Below are positions 1 through 8,241 of a stretch of 64,000 nt of DNA, piece by piece. The translations under genes were made by a program, and so were the position numbers. This stretch comes from Polaribacter sp. SA4-12 (GTDB taxonomy: Bacteria; Bacteroidota; Bacteroidia; Flavobacteriales; Flavobacteriaceae): the NCBI RefSeq assembly GCF_002163675.1, contig NZ_CP019334.1:3391501-3455500 (forward strand). The letters run 5' to 3'. The notes under the pieces are model-generated. The model did not search any database and was not told where the DNA came from. It worked only from the letters and a program-made list of their open reading frames with translations. The number at the start of each line of letters is the position of its first letter. Within the stretch, counting starts at the first letter, position 1.

Positions 1-1057
1 TTTTTTCATCATCTTTTCCTTCTCCAAAAGAAATTGGTCCAGAATTAATAATTGTATTATTTTGAATGTCTACGTTTTTTACTTGGTCGTATCTGTTTAA
101 AGGTGAATTTGGCACTCCATTCATAACAACAATTGATCCTCTGTAACCATCTCCAGTTAATCCTATTAAAAAGTTATTTCTTACAATATGACCTTGGTTT
201 ATAACTCTAATTCCTCCTGTTTTAGAAACTCCATTTCCTATAAAAACATTTCGTTCTACTAATGCATTATTTCCATGTCTAAGTGTTAAAGTCCCTTTAC
301 TTTCAACAAATAAATTGTCTCTAAAAATATTATCACAAGATTTGTTTGATACAATTTCTATTTCTCCATCACAATTTGCAAAAACATTTCTTTCTACTAA
401 TGTTTTAGATGATTTCTTTGAGTTGGCACTTGTACCAATTCTAATTGTTTCTCCACCATTTTTACCTAAATCTGGTCTTGGCCCAAAAAGGTTATTGTCT
501 ATTCTATGATTGTTTTCTAAATGTTCTTCTCCTTTTAACCAAACGACTAAAGTTGTTCCTTCGCTTATTTTACCTGTGAAATTATTGTGATCTACTCTGT
601 TGTTTTTACCCCAAAGATCTACCCAATGGTCTTTTAATTCTGTTTCTGTATTATAATAGGATATAGTTGAATTGGTAAAACGACAATTGTTTGCAAATGT
701 TTTTGAGTCTTTTCTAAATTGTACAACAGATTTATATTCTGTATTTCCGTCTTTAAACCAAAGACCTCCTACAATTATATACTCTCCATAAATATTTAAA
801 GTAGAATTACCCGAAATAATTACTTTACCAGCAGTTTCTGCCTTAATTAAAATAGGATTTCCTTCTTCTCCTTTTCCATAAGCGTTTAATTTAACATCTT
901 TCCAAACGCCATTTTTTAGTACAATAACAGCACCAGCTTTTGCAGATTTAATTGCGTTATTATACTCTGTAATGTTTGAGACTAAAATCTCTTGAGCATT
1001 TGTTTTAGATATTGTAAAAGCTAAAATTGCTACAAGTGTTAATACTATTTTTTTCAT
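1..1057 (-). CDS. polysaccharide lyase family 6 (alginate lyase / chondroitinase B type), 3' part outside window
   Basis: The reading frame starts at an ATG at 1057 and stays open to base 2, giving 352 codons, so the C-terminus lies outside the window. The first 21 residues form a signal peptide (hydrophobic core, then NAQ), which implies export. Repeated short beta-strand motifs such as NNRVDHNNF and LVERNVF indicate a right-handed parallel beta-helix. The family 6 core motifs are clear: NGGETIRIG near 200, CDGEIEIVSNKS at 229-240 and LTLRHGN at 257-263. The spacing E232-x-E234-x4-K239-x20-R260 matches the calcium-binding glutamates and catalytic Lys/Arg of Pedobacter chondroitinase B. Alginate is the likelier substrate in a marine flavobacterium, but this is inferred. 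Tandem palindromes lie about 60 bp upstream. Confidence 0.9.
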   Translation of the reverse strand, partial: MKKIVLTLVAILAFTISKTNAQEILVSNITEYNNAIKSAKAGAVIVLKNGVWKDVKLNAYGKGEEGNPILIKAETAGKVIISGNSTLNIYGEYIIVGGLWFKDGNTEYKSVVQFRKDSKTFANNCRFTNSTISYYNTETELKDHWVDLWGKNNRVDHNNFTGKISEGTTLVVWLKGEEHLENNHRIDNNLFGPRPDLGKNGGETIRIGTSANSKKSSKTLVERNVFANCDGEIEIVSNKSCDNIFRDNLFVESKGTLTLRHGNNALVERNVFIGNGVSKTGGIRVINQGHIVRNNFLIGLTGDGYRGSIVVMNGVPNSPLNRYDQVKNVDIQNNTIINSGPISFGEGKDDEK

Positions 1058-1118
1058 AAAAGAGAATGTAATATTGTTTTTTATTTAATACTTAATCAAA
1101 AAGAAAACCAAAATTTAA

Positions 1119-1143
1119 TTGGTTAACCAATTTGGTTAACCAA
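1119..1143. promoter_or_regulatory. tandem perfect palindromes, candidate operator of the lyase gene
   Basis: Two identical 12-bp palindromes TTGGTTAACCAA (1119-1130 and 1132-1143) are separated by one base, so their centres are 13 bp apart. They lie 62-86 bp upstream of the lyase start on the minus strand. Direct repetition of a perfect palindrome suggests cooperative binding of a dimeric repressor. The GGTTAACC core resembles GntR/FadR-type sites, but that assignment is inference. Confidence 0.65.
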
Positions 1144-1230
1144 ATGTACGGATATTTATTTAATAAAAAAATAGTGGAGTATTTTGAAGGTGAAAAAGCC
1201 TTTATTTTTTTGAGAATATTTGATGCAAAA

Positions 1231-1266
1231 AAAAACCTTTAGAATTAAATTTCTAAAGGTTTTTTG
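1231..1266 (-). terminator. terminator of metK
   Basis: The inverted repeat AAAACCTTTAGAA / TTCTAAAGGTTTT has a short loop. Read on the minus strand it is followed by a run of T. It begins about 20 bp past the metK stop codon. A-tracts on both sides could make it bidirectional. Confidence 0.85.
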
Positions 1267-1286
1267 AAAGTATAAAAAAGATTCTT

Positions 1287-2543
1287 TTACAATTTAAAAG
1301 CTTCTTTTATTGTGTTTACATAATCTAATTTTTCCCAAGTAAAAGTTTCTACTTCTTCAGAAACAGTTTCTCCCATAGGGTTTGTAAATGTAACTGTTTT
1401 TATTTCTGGAGTTCTTCCCATGTGACCATAAGCAGCAGTTTCAGAATAAATAGGAGTTCTTAATTTTAAGCGTTTTTCAATAAAGTAAGGACGCATATCA
1501 AAAATAGATTCTACTATTTTACTAATTTCTCCATCAGATAAATCTACTTTAGAAGTATTGTACGTTTCAACATTAATACTTGTTGGTTTTGCAACACCAA
1601 TTGCATAAGAAACCTGAACTAAAACTTCTTTACAAAGTCCTGCAGCAACTAAATTCTTCGCAATATGTCTTGTTGCATATGCGCCAGATCTATCTACTTT
1701 AGAAGGATCTTTTCCAGAAAAAGCTCCTCCACCATGAGCACCTTTTCCACCATAAGTATCAACAATAATTTTTCTTCCTGTTAAACCTGTGTCTCCATGA
1801 GGTCCTCCAATTACAAAAACTCCTGTTGGATTAATATGATATGTAATGTCGTTTGTAAATAATTTTTGAATGTGAGCGGGTAATTTTGCTACAACTCTTG
1901 GAATCAAAATTTCTACAATGTCTTTTTTAATCTTCGCTAACATTACTTCGTCAGACTTGTCAAAATCATCATGCTGAGTAGAAATAACAATCGCATCAAT
2001 TCTTTGTGGCACATTATCATCAGAATATTCAATTGTAACTTGACTTTTTGCATCTGGTCTTAAGTAAGGAATATCAGTATTCTCTCTTCTTAAAGCTGCT
2101 AATTCAATTAACAATCTGTGAGATAATTCTAAAGCCAAAGGCATATAGTTCTCAGTTTCATCTGTTGCATAACCAAACATCATTCCTTGATCTCCTGCAC
2201 CTTGATCTTCTGGGTTTGCTCTATCAACTCCTTGATTAATATCTGGAGATTGTTCATGAATTGCTGATAAAACTCCACAAGAGTTTCCATCAAACATGTA
2301 TTCTCCTTTTGTGTAACCAATTTTGTTAATTACATCTCTAGCAATTTTTTGAACATCTAAATATGTTTTAGACTTTACTTCTCCGGCTAAAAATACTTGA
2401 CCAGTGGTAACTAAAGTTTCACAAGCAACTTTACTTGTTTTATCGAAAGCTAAAAAATTATCGATTAAAGCATCAGAAATTTGATCTGCAACTTTGTCTG
2501 GGTGTCCTTCAGAAACACTTTCTGAGGTAAATAAATATGACAT
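1287..2543 (-). CDS. metK: S-adenosylmethionine synthetase
   Basis: This enzyme makes S-adenosylmethionine from methionine and ATP in the cytoplasm. The 418-residue product carries [15 protein letters not shown] near residues 11-25 (methionine and metal site), the [15 protein letters not shown] motif and the glycine-rich [19 protein letters not shown] phosphate-binding loop. It is about 30 residues longer than the 384-residue E. coli enzyme, as I recall for other Bacteroidetes. It is transcribed away from the metY series, so the end product of the locus is made from its own transcript. The leader contains a SAM-II-like aptamer, which points to feedback control by its product. Confidence 0.97.
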   Translation of the reverse strand: MSYLFTSESVSEGHPDKVADQISDALIDNFLAFDKTSKVACETLVTTGQVFLAGEVKSKTYLDVQKIARDVINKIGYTKGEYMFDGNSCGVLSAIHEQSPDINQGVDRANPEDQGAGDQGMMFGYATDETENYMPLALELSHRLLIELAALRRENTDIPYLRPDAKSQVTIEYSDDNVPQRIDAIVISTQHDDFDKSDEVMLAKIKKDIVEILIPRVVAKLPAHIQKLFTNDITYHINPTGVFVIGGPHGDTGLTGRKIIVDTYGGKGAHGGGAFSGKDPSKVDRSGAYATRHIAKNLVAAGLCKEVLVQVSYAIGVAKPTSINVETYNTSKVDLSDGEISKIVESIFDMRPYFIEKRLKLRTPIYSETAAYGHMGRTPEIKTVTFTNPMGETVSEEVETFTWEKLDYVNTIKEAFKL

Positions 2544-2684
2544 ATAAATCTTCTTTTATAATATTAAAAATGATTCCTTTATGAAATACATAAAGGTTTC
2601 CTTAAAATTTGTCTTTCCTGTGTAAACAGGAATCGAGAAAAATGAAAAGAGATTGCATTGGTCGCTAAAAGTAGTAGATAATTA
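2544..2684 (-). promoter_or_regulatory. metK leader: expression-platform segments below the SAM-II-like aptamer
   Basis: This is the part of the metK leader downstream of the aptamer. The RNA contains TTTAGC (plus-strand 2664-2669), complementary to the aptamer's GCTAAA (plus 2689-2694), and TGCAATC (plus 2651-2657), complementary to the aptamer core GATTGCA (plus 2731-2737). Either pairing would break the aptamer. Nearer the start codon, CCTTTATG / CATAAAGG and GATTCC / GGAATC can also pair. There is no obvious T-tract terminator. Alternative folding is an inference from complementarity. Confidence 0.5.
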
Positions 2685-2757
2685 CTGCTTTAGCATTTTT
2701 TGTTTCGGCTGATAAATCAGCGTCAGAGGTTGCAATCAGTTCAAATTTTTCCTCTAA
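2685..2757 (-). promoter_or_regulatory. SAM-II-like (SAM_alpha) riboswitch aptamer of metK
   Basis: On the minus strand the leader shows the SAM-II signature in order. Stem AGAGG (2755-2751) pairs with CCTCT (2729-2725). The loop contains AAATTTGAACTGATTGCAA. An A-rich strand AAACAAAAAATGCTAAAGC would form the pseudoknot. A perfect extra hairpin, GCTGAT-TT-ATCAGC, sits between stem 1 and the A-rich strand, where known SAM-II RNAs have a short link. SAM-II is known mainly from Alphaproteobacteria. The call rests on remembered consensus; a covariance-model search would settle it. Confidence 0.72.
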
Positions 2758-2766
2758 AATTCTGTG

Positions 2767-2774
2767 CAAAGTTA
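2767..2774 (-). promoter_or_regulatory. metK: -7 promoter element of metK
   Basis: TAACTTTG on the minus strand matches the Bacteroidetes -7 consensus TAnnTTTG. Transcription would start about 7 bp downstream, just before the SAM-II-like aptamer. No clear -33 TTG is visible. Confidence 0.6.
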
Positions 2775-2929
2775 CACTATAAATCTAAATATCATAACTT
2801 TTCGTAATAATATTTAATTATGGTATCATCAATAAAACAATGTTGACTGTTTGTAAATTAAGTGATAATTATAAAAGATATGCTTTTAATGTGATATTAC
2901 TATTTCTTAAAAAATAATTTTACTTTTGT

Positions 2930-2961
2930 TTGGATATTAAGTTTTTATGAACATATATTTG
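2930..2961 (+). promoter_or_regulatory. metY: promoter of the metY transcript
   Basis: TTG at 2930-2932 and TATATTTG at 2954-2961 are 21 bp apart, matching the flavobacterial -33/-7 pattern. The SAM-I riboswitch begins about 30 bp downstream. Confidence 0.7.
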
Positions 2962-2991
2962 CACTCACAAAGTTCAATAACTTATTGAAAT

Positions 2992-3112
2992 GTTATCAAG
3001 AAAGGTGGAGGGATTAGACCCGTTGAAGCCTTAGCAACCCTTTTCGTGAGGAAAAGAAGGTGCTAAATTCTACTTAATTTCAGATTCATTTATCAGAAAT
3101 TGGATAGATAAC
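2992..3112 (+). promoter_or_regulatory. SAM-I (S-box) riboswitch upstream of metY
   Basis: The canonical S-box core is present: ATCAAGAAAGG, then GGAGGGATTAGACCC, TTGAAGCCTTAGCAACC, and after a hairpin AAGGTGCTAAATTC. P1 is GTTATC (2992-2997) with GATAAC (3107-3112). P3 is CTTTTC / GAAAAG. P4 is the AATTTC / GAAATT hairpin just before the P1 3' strand. SAM-I switches turn methionine-pathway genes off when SAM is abundant. This one controls metY and probably the fused metX gene. Confidence 0.96.
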
Positions 3113-3305
3113 CCAAAAGCAATTACACATCCGTGTACTTGTATAATTCTTAATAACATTTTTCTAGTAAGTACATCAATAAACTTGATGCATTCGACTT
3201 TTGGTTTAATCGCAAATTGATTCACAATATGCAATATTGTGTTTCTTTTGAAAATGTCATTCATGTGAAAACAGGAATCTAAATTAACTCAAAAAAAATA
3301 GAAAA
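3113..3305 (+). promoter_or_regulatory. structured leader between SAM-I aptamer and metY, with terminator
   Basis: The 190-nt leader after the aptamer holds several perfect hairpins: CCAAAAG / CTTTTGG (long range), GTACTT / AAGTAC and CATCAA / TTGATG. It ends with CACAATAT-GCA-ATATTGTG (3223-3241) followed by TTTCTTTT, a plausible intrinsic terminator 57 bp before the metY start. A 64-codon frame on the opposite strand overlaps this stretch and is taken as chance. Confidence 0.6.
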
Positions 3306-4580
3306 ATGAGTACATTAAAATTAGCAACAAACGCATTACATGCAGGGCATGATGTAACAAAAAATGGAGGAACAAGAGCAGTTCCTATTTACCAAACATC
3401 ATCGTATGTTTTTAACAATTCAGAACATGCAGCAAATCTTTTTTCATTAAAAGAATTAGGTTTTATTTACACACGTTTAAACAACCCAACAAACCAAATT
3501 TTACAAGATCGTTTAGCATCTGTAGAAGGCGGAATTGGAGCTGTAGTTTTTGCTTCTGGTACAGCAGCAATTTCAACAGGTTTATTAACGTTATTAAAAG
3601 CAGGAGATCATATTGTAGCTTCTAGTAGTTTATATGGTGGTACTTACAATTTGTTAAGTGTTACTTTACCAAGATTCGGAATTACAACTACGTTTGTAGA
3701 TGCTTCAAATCCTGATAATTTTGCAGCTGCAGTTCAAGACAATACAAGAGCATTTTTTGTAGAATCTTTAGGAAATCCTAAATTAGATGTTTTAGATTTA
3801 GAAGCAATTTCTGTACATTCTAAAGCGGCAGAAGTTCCTTTTATTGTTGATAATACGGTTGCAACACCCGTTTTATTGAATCCTATAAAACATGGAGCGG
3901 ATATTGTAATTCATTCATTAACAAAATATATTGGTGGACAAGGAACTTCTTTAGGAGGCGCAATTGTTGATGCTGGTACTTTTAATTGGGCAAATGGAAA
4001 ATTCCCTGAATTTACAGAGCCTTCTGCAGGTTACCATGGTTTAAAATATCATGATGCCTTAGGTGCAGCAGCATTTACTTTTAAATTGATTTTAGAAGGA
4101 TTACGTGATTTTGGTGGCGCTTTAAGTCCAACAAATGCATTTAATATTATTCAAGGATTAGAGACTTTACCAGTTAGAATTAAACAACATTCAGAAAATG
4201 CTTTGGCATTAGCAACTTGGTTAGAAGCGCAAGAAGAAGTAACTTGGGTAAATTATCCTGGTTTAGAAAGTAGTAAATACAATGCATTAGCAAAAAAATA
4301 TTTACCTAAAGGACAAAGTGGAATTGTAACTTTTGGAGCAAAAGGTGGTTTTGAAGCTGCAAAAACAATTGCAGATAAAACAAAAGTATTTTCTTTATTA
4401 GCAAATATTGGAGATACAAAATCATTGATTATTCACCCAGCAAGTACAACGCACCAACAATTAGATGAAGCACAACAAGCAAGTGCGGGTGTGAGCCAAG
4501 ATTTAATTCGTTTATCTGTTGGTATTGAAGATTTAGAAGATTTAAAAGCAGATTTAAAAGCGGCTTTTTCAGAAATATAA
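3306..4580 (+). CDS. metY: O-acetylhomoserine sulfhydrylase (aminocarboxypropyltransferase)
   Basis: This PLP enzyme combines O-acetylhomoserine with sulfide to give homocysteine and acetate. The 424-residue product belongs to the Cys/Met metabolism PLP family. The lysine that binds PLP is K207 in HSLTKYIGGQGTSLGG. YTRLNNPTNQILQDRLA near 55-71 and the C-terminal HPASTTHQQL and LIRLSVGIEDLEDL stretches are typical of the acetylhomoserine-using branch. It has its own SAM-I leader and is followed by the fusion gene that makes its substrate. MetZ, 3.7 kb downstream, is a second enzyme of the same superfamily, so direct sulfhydrylation may be duplicated here. Confidence 0.94.
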   Translation: MSTLKLATNALHAGHDVTKNGGTRAVPIYQTSSYVFNNSEHAANLFSLKELGFIYTRLNNPTNQILQDRLASVEGGIGAVVFASGTAAISTGLLTLLKAGDHIVASSSLYGGTYNLLSVTLPRFGITTTFVDASNPDNFAAAVQDNTRAFFVESLGNPKLDVLDLEAISVHSKAAEVPFIVDNTVATPVLLNPIKHGADIVIHSLTKYIGGQGTSLGGAIVDAGTFNWANGKFPEFTEPSAGYHGLKYHDALGAAAFTFKLILEGLRDFGGALSPTNAFNIIQGLETLPVRIKQHSENALALATWLEAQEEVTWVNYPGLESSKYNALAKKYLPKGQSGIVTFGAKGGFEAAKTIADKTKVFSLLANIGDTKSLIIHPASTTHQQLDEAQQASAGVSQDLIRLSVGIEDLEDLKADLKAAFSEI

Positions 4581-4593
4581 AAATAGAATGATA

Positions 4594-4653
4594 ATGTCAG
4601 TTCGAGCGCAGTCGAGAACTAAAAACCTTTCGACTGCGCTCAAGGAGACATTT
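4594..4653. repeat. REP-like inverted repeat between metY and the metX fusion
   Basis: Perfect 12-bp arms GAGCGCAGTCGA (4604-4615) and TCGACTGCGCTC (4630-4641) are nested between a TGTCAG...AGACAT pair. It is much more G+C-rich than its surroundings. This sequence type is scattered between genes in many flavobacterial genomes. It has no T-tract and may stabilise the transcript's 3' end. Confidence 0.75.
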
Positions 4654-4669
4654 ACGAAATAAATAGAAA

Positions 4670-7600
4670 TTGAAAGATTTATTACAACATATTAAGATAA
4701 ATGATTTTACGACAGAAGCTGGTGCTTTAATTTCTGAAATGAATTTGAGTTATCATGTTTTTGGAAAAAAATTAGGTACAGCTCCTGTGGTATTAATCAA
4801 TCATGCTCTAACTGGTCACAGTAATGTTGCTGGTAAAGAAGGTTGGTGGCAAGATATTGTTGGTGATAAAAAAGCAATAAATACGGAAGTTTACACCATT
4901 TTATCTTTTAATATTCCAGGTAATGGTTTTGATGGTTTTCTAATTGATAATTATAAAGATTTTATTGCAAGAGACGTTGCAAGAATTTTTTTAGAAGGAT
5001 TATCAACATTAAATATTGATAAATTATTTGCATTAATTGGAGGTTCTTTAGGTGGAGGAATTGCTTGGGAAATGGTTGTTTTAAATAATAAATTGACAAA
5101 GCATTTTTTACCAATTGCAACCGATTGGAAATCTACAGATTGGTTAATTGCTAATTGTCAAATTCAAGAACAGTTTTTGGTAAATTCTAGTAATCCAGTG
5201 CATGATGCACGTATGCATGCCATGTTGTGTTACAGAACTCCAGAATCTTTTAAAGAACGTTTTCATCGATCTAAAAAAGACGATTCAGATATTTTTGACG
5301 TAGAAAGTTGGTTGTTGCATCATGGTAAATCTTTGCAAGAACGGTATCAATTATCTTCTTATAAATTAATGAATCAATTGTTAAAAACGATTGATGTTAC
5401 TATAGGTGGAAAAAAAGATATTGAAAACTTAGATAAGATTGATGCTAATATTCACATTATTGGTGTTGATTCTGATTTGTTTTTTACTGCGGAAGAAAAT
5501 AGAGAAACGCATAAAAAGTTAGCGTTAACAAAAGATAACGTTACTTATAATGAGATAAATTCGGTTCATGGACATGATGCTTTTTTGATGGAATATGATC
5601 AATTGCAGAAAATTATTGAACCTATTTTTAATAAAGATTACAGAGAAAAGAAGATGAAAGTTTTAAAATTTGGAGGAAAATCTTTGGCCAATGGTAAAGG
5701 ATTGGAAAATGCAATAGAAATTATTGCAAGTAAATATAAAGACGGAATAGAAATTACGGTTGTTGCCTCTGCAAGAGGGAATTCTACAAACGAACTAGAA
5801 GCAATTTTAGAAAAGGCAGCATCAAAAAAAGAATATAAATCAGAATTTGAAAAATTTAAAGAATATCAACTAGAACCTAATAATTCAGTTGATTTCTCTA
5901 AAGAATTTTCAAAACTAGAAACTATTTTTGAAGGTGTTTCTTTATTAGGAGATTATAGTCAGAAGATTAAAGATAAAGTTTTAGCTCAAGGCGAATTACT
6001 ATCTGTAAAGTTAATAGCTAGTTTACTAGAAAAGCAACATATTTCTGCAAATTCTGTAGATTCAAGATCTTTAATTATTACTGATGAAAATTTTGGAAAT
6101 GCACAACCTATTACTGCAGTTTCTAAAGAAAATGTAATTAGTTATTTTAAGAAAAATAAGAATACTATACATATTGTTTCTGGTTTTATTGCATCAAACA
6201 AAAAAGGAGAAACAACTACTTTAGGTAGAAATGGTAGTAATTATACAGCAGCTTTATTGGCGAATTATTTAGATGCTGATGAGTTGCAAAATTATACACA
6301 TGTAAGTGGCATTTTTACTGCAAACCCAGATTTAGTTGCAGATGCAAAAAAAATTGAACAATTATCATTTTCAGAAGCGAATGAATTGGCAAATTTTGGA
6401 GCAACTATTTTACACGCAAAAACAATTATTCCTTTATTAGAAAAGAATATAAATCTTCGAATTTTAAACACGTTTAATAAAGAAGATAGAGGAACTTTAA
6501 TAACCGCAGAATCATCAACAAAAGGAATTAAATCTATTTCTACGATTGATAATGTTGCTTTACTGAATTTTGAAGGTAGAGGTTTGTTAGGCAAAGTTGG
6601 TGTTGATGCTCGTATTTTTAAAACCTTAAGTGATCGAAATATTAGTATAAGTATTATTGCTCAGGGTTCTTCAGAAAGAGGAATTGGGTTAATTATTGAT
6701 GCAGATAAAGCACAAGAAGCAGTAGCTGCTCTTGAAAAAGAGTTTGAAAATGATTTTTATTCACAAGATGTTAATCAGATCTCAATTGTAAATAATGTTG
6801 CAGTAATTTCTATCATTGGTCAAGATTTAAGTGAGTTTCATCATCCTTATAATGCATTGATTAAAAACCAAATTGTACCTGTTTTATTCAATAATACGGT
6901 TACTGGAAAAAACGTGAGTTTGGTGGTCAAGAAAGACCAATTACACAAAGCTGTGAATGTAATTCACGGTCAGGTTTTTGGTGTTACTAAAAAAATTAAT
7001 ATTGCCATTTTTGGAAAAGGTTTAGTTGGCGGAACGTTAATTGATCAGATTATTGAAAACACACAATCTGTTTTAGAGAGAAGAAAGCTTCAATTAAATG
7101 TTTTTGCAGTTGCAAATTCTAAAAAAGTATTACTAAATAAAAACGGAGTTTCTAAAGACTGGAAAGAAAATCTTTTAGAAAATGGAGATTCAACTACTAC
7201 TGTTAATGATATAATATCATTTGCAAAAGAACATCATTTTGAAAATTTAATTGTGGTAGATAATACTGCAAGTGTCAAATTTGTCAGTAATTATATTCCT
7301 TTTATAGAAGCTGGTTTCGATTTGGTTTCTTGTAATAAAATTGCAAATACGTTATCTTTTGATTTTTACAAAGAAGTAAGATCAAAATTAAAAGAATACA
7401 AAAAGCAATATCTGTATGAAACGAATGTTGGTGCAGGTTTACCTTTAATTGATACCATTCGTTTATTACATGAATCTGGAGAAAATATCACTAAAATTAG
7501 AGGTGTTTTTTCAGGGAGTTTAAGTTACCTTTTTAATACATTTTCTGCTGAGAATGTTCCTTTTTCTAAAACATTACAAGAAGCAATTGATAAAGGTTTT

Positions 7601-8071
7601 ACAGAACCAGATCCGAGAGAGGATTTAGGTGGAAATGATGTTGCTAGAAAATTACTAATTTTAGCAAGAGAATTAGATTTAGAAAATGAATTATCAGAAG
7701 TTGAGATTAAAAATCTAATTCCGGAAAACCTAAGAAATGGTTCTGCGGATGAATTTCTAGGTAGATTAGAATTGTTAAATGATGAATATCAAACTTTAAA
7801 AGACAATCAAAAGCCAAATCACGTTTTACGTTATATTGGCGAATTAAGTGGAGATTTATCACAAAATAAAGGGAAGTTAGAAGTAAAATTAGTTTCCACA
7901 CCAGAAAGTACGCCATTAGGATCTTTAAAAGGTTCTGATGCAATATTTGAAATTTATACAGAATCTTATGGAGAACAACCAATTGTAATTCAAGGAGCAG
8001 GAGCAGGAGCAAGTGTAACCGCAAGAGGAGTTTTTGGAGATATTTTAAGATTAGCAAAACATAACAATTAA
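4670..8071 (+). CDS. metX-thrA: trifunctional fusion: MetX-like homoserine O-acetyltransferase + aspartokinase + homoserine dehydrogenase
   Basis: A single frame of 1133 codons starts at a TTG at 4670. Residues 1-328 are an alpha/beta-hydrolase MetX-like domain with nucleophile S126 in GGSLGGG, an acid in GVDSDLFF and histidine in HGHDAFL. A new start-like segment, MKVLKFGGKSLANG, begins at residue 329 and opens an aspartokinase domain (TLGRNGSNYTAALL; FTANPDL) with ACT regulatory domains. From about residue 774, homoserine dehydrogenase follows (IAIFGKGLVGG; NVGAGLPLIDTIR; GFTEPDPREDLGGNDVARK). The protein covers aspartate phosphorylation, semialdehyde reduction to homoserine and homoserine acetylation. 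Internal translation from the ATG at 5654 could also release a normal ThrA-like enzyme. The MetX domain is shorter than free-standing MetX. Confidence 0.92.
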   Translation: MKDLLQHIKINDFTTEAGALISEMNLSYHVFGKKLGTAPVVLINHALTGHSNVAGKEGWWQDIVGDKKAINTEVYTILSFNIPGNGFDGFLIDNYKDFIARDVARIFLEGLSTLNIDKLFALIGGSLGGGIAWEMVVLNNKLTKHFLPIATDWKSTDWLIANCQIQEQFLVNSSNPVHDARMHAMLCYRTPESFKERFHRSKKDDSDIFDVESWLLHHGKSLQERYQLSSYKLMNQLLKTIDVTIGGKKDIENLDKIDANIHIIGVDSDLFFTAEENRETHKKLALTKDNVTYNEINSVHGHDAFLMEYDQLQKIIEPIFNKDYREKKMKVLKFGGKSLANGKGLENAIEIIASKYKDGIEITVVASARGNSTNELEAILEKAASKKEYKSEFEKFKEYQLEPNNSVDFSKEFSKLETIFEGVSLLGDYSQKIKDKVLAQGELLSVKLIASLLEKQHISANSVDSRSLIITDENFGNAQPITAVSKENVISYFKKNKNTIHIVSGFIASNKKGETTTLGRNGSNYTAALLANYLDADELQNYTHVSGIFTANPDLVADAKKIEQLSFSEANELANFGATILHAKTIIPLLEKNINLRILNTFNKEDRGTLITAESSTKGIKSISTIDNVALLNFEGRGLLGKVGVDARIFKTLSDRNISISIIAQGSSERGIGLIIDADKAQEAVAALEKEFENDFYSQDVNQISIVNNVAVISIIGQDLSEFHHPYNALIKNQIVPVLFNNTVTGKNVSLVVKKDQLHKAVNVIHGQVFGVTKKINIAIFGKGLVGGTLIDQIIENTQSVLERRKLQLNVFAVANSKKVLLNKNGVSKDWKENLLENGDSTTTVNDIISFAKEHHFENLIVVDNTASVKFVSNYIPFIEAGFDLVSCNKIANTLSFDFYKEVRSKLKEYKKQYLYETNVGAGLPLIDTIRLLHESGENITKIRGVFSGSLSYLFNTFSAENVPFSKTLQEAIDKGFTEPDPREDLGGNDVARKLLILARELDLENELSEVEIKNLIPENLRNGSADEFLGRLELLNDEYQTLKDNQKPNHVLRYIGELSGDLSQNKGKLEVKLVSTPESTPLGSLKGSDAIFEIYTESYGEQPIVIQGAGAGASVTARGVFGDILRLAKHNN

Positions 8072-8241
8072 ACAAAGTATGCAGTTTTTAGTTGGCAGTA
8101 ATTCAGTCAAGAAAAAAAACTGATTGATAAAAGATAAAGAAACAAGAGAAAAGAGGCAAGAATCAAGAGAAAAGAATAAGGTTTTAGTCTTGATTCCTGT
8201 TTCTAAAAGCGATAGCGGTCTTGATTCTAAATAACAAAATA

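Noticed and set aside
3070..3264. 64-codon frame on the minus strand inside the metY leader
   Set aside because: It overlaps the end of the SAM-I aptamer and the hairpin-rich leader, has no recognisable motif, and its length is expected by chance in folded A+T-rich DNA.
6292..6594. 100-codon frame antisense to the metX-thrA fusion
   Set aside because: It lies wholly inside conserved aspartokinase codons. Its composition is that of an antisense shadow.
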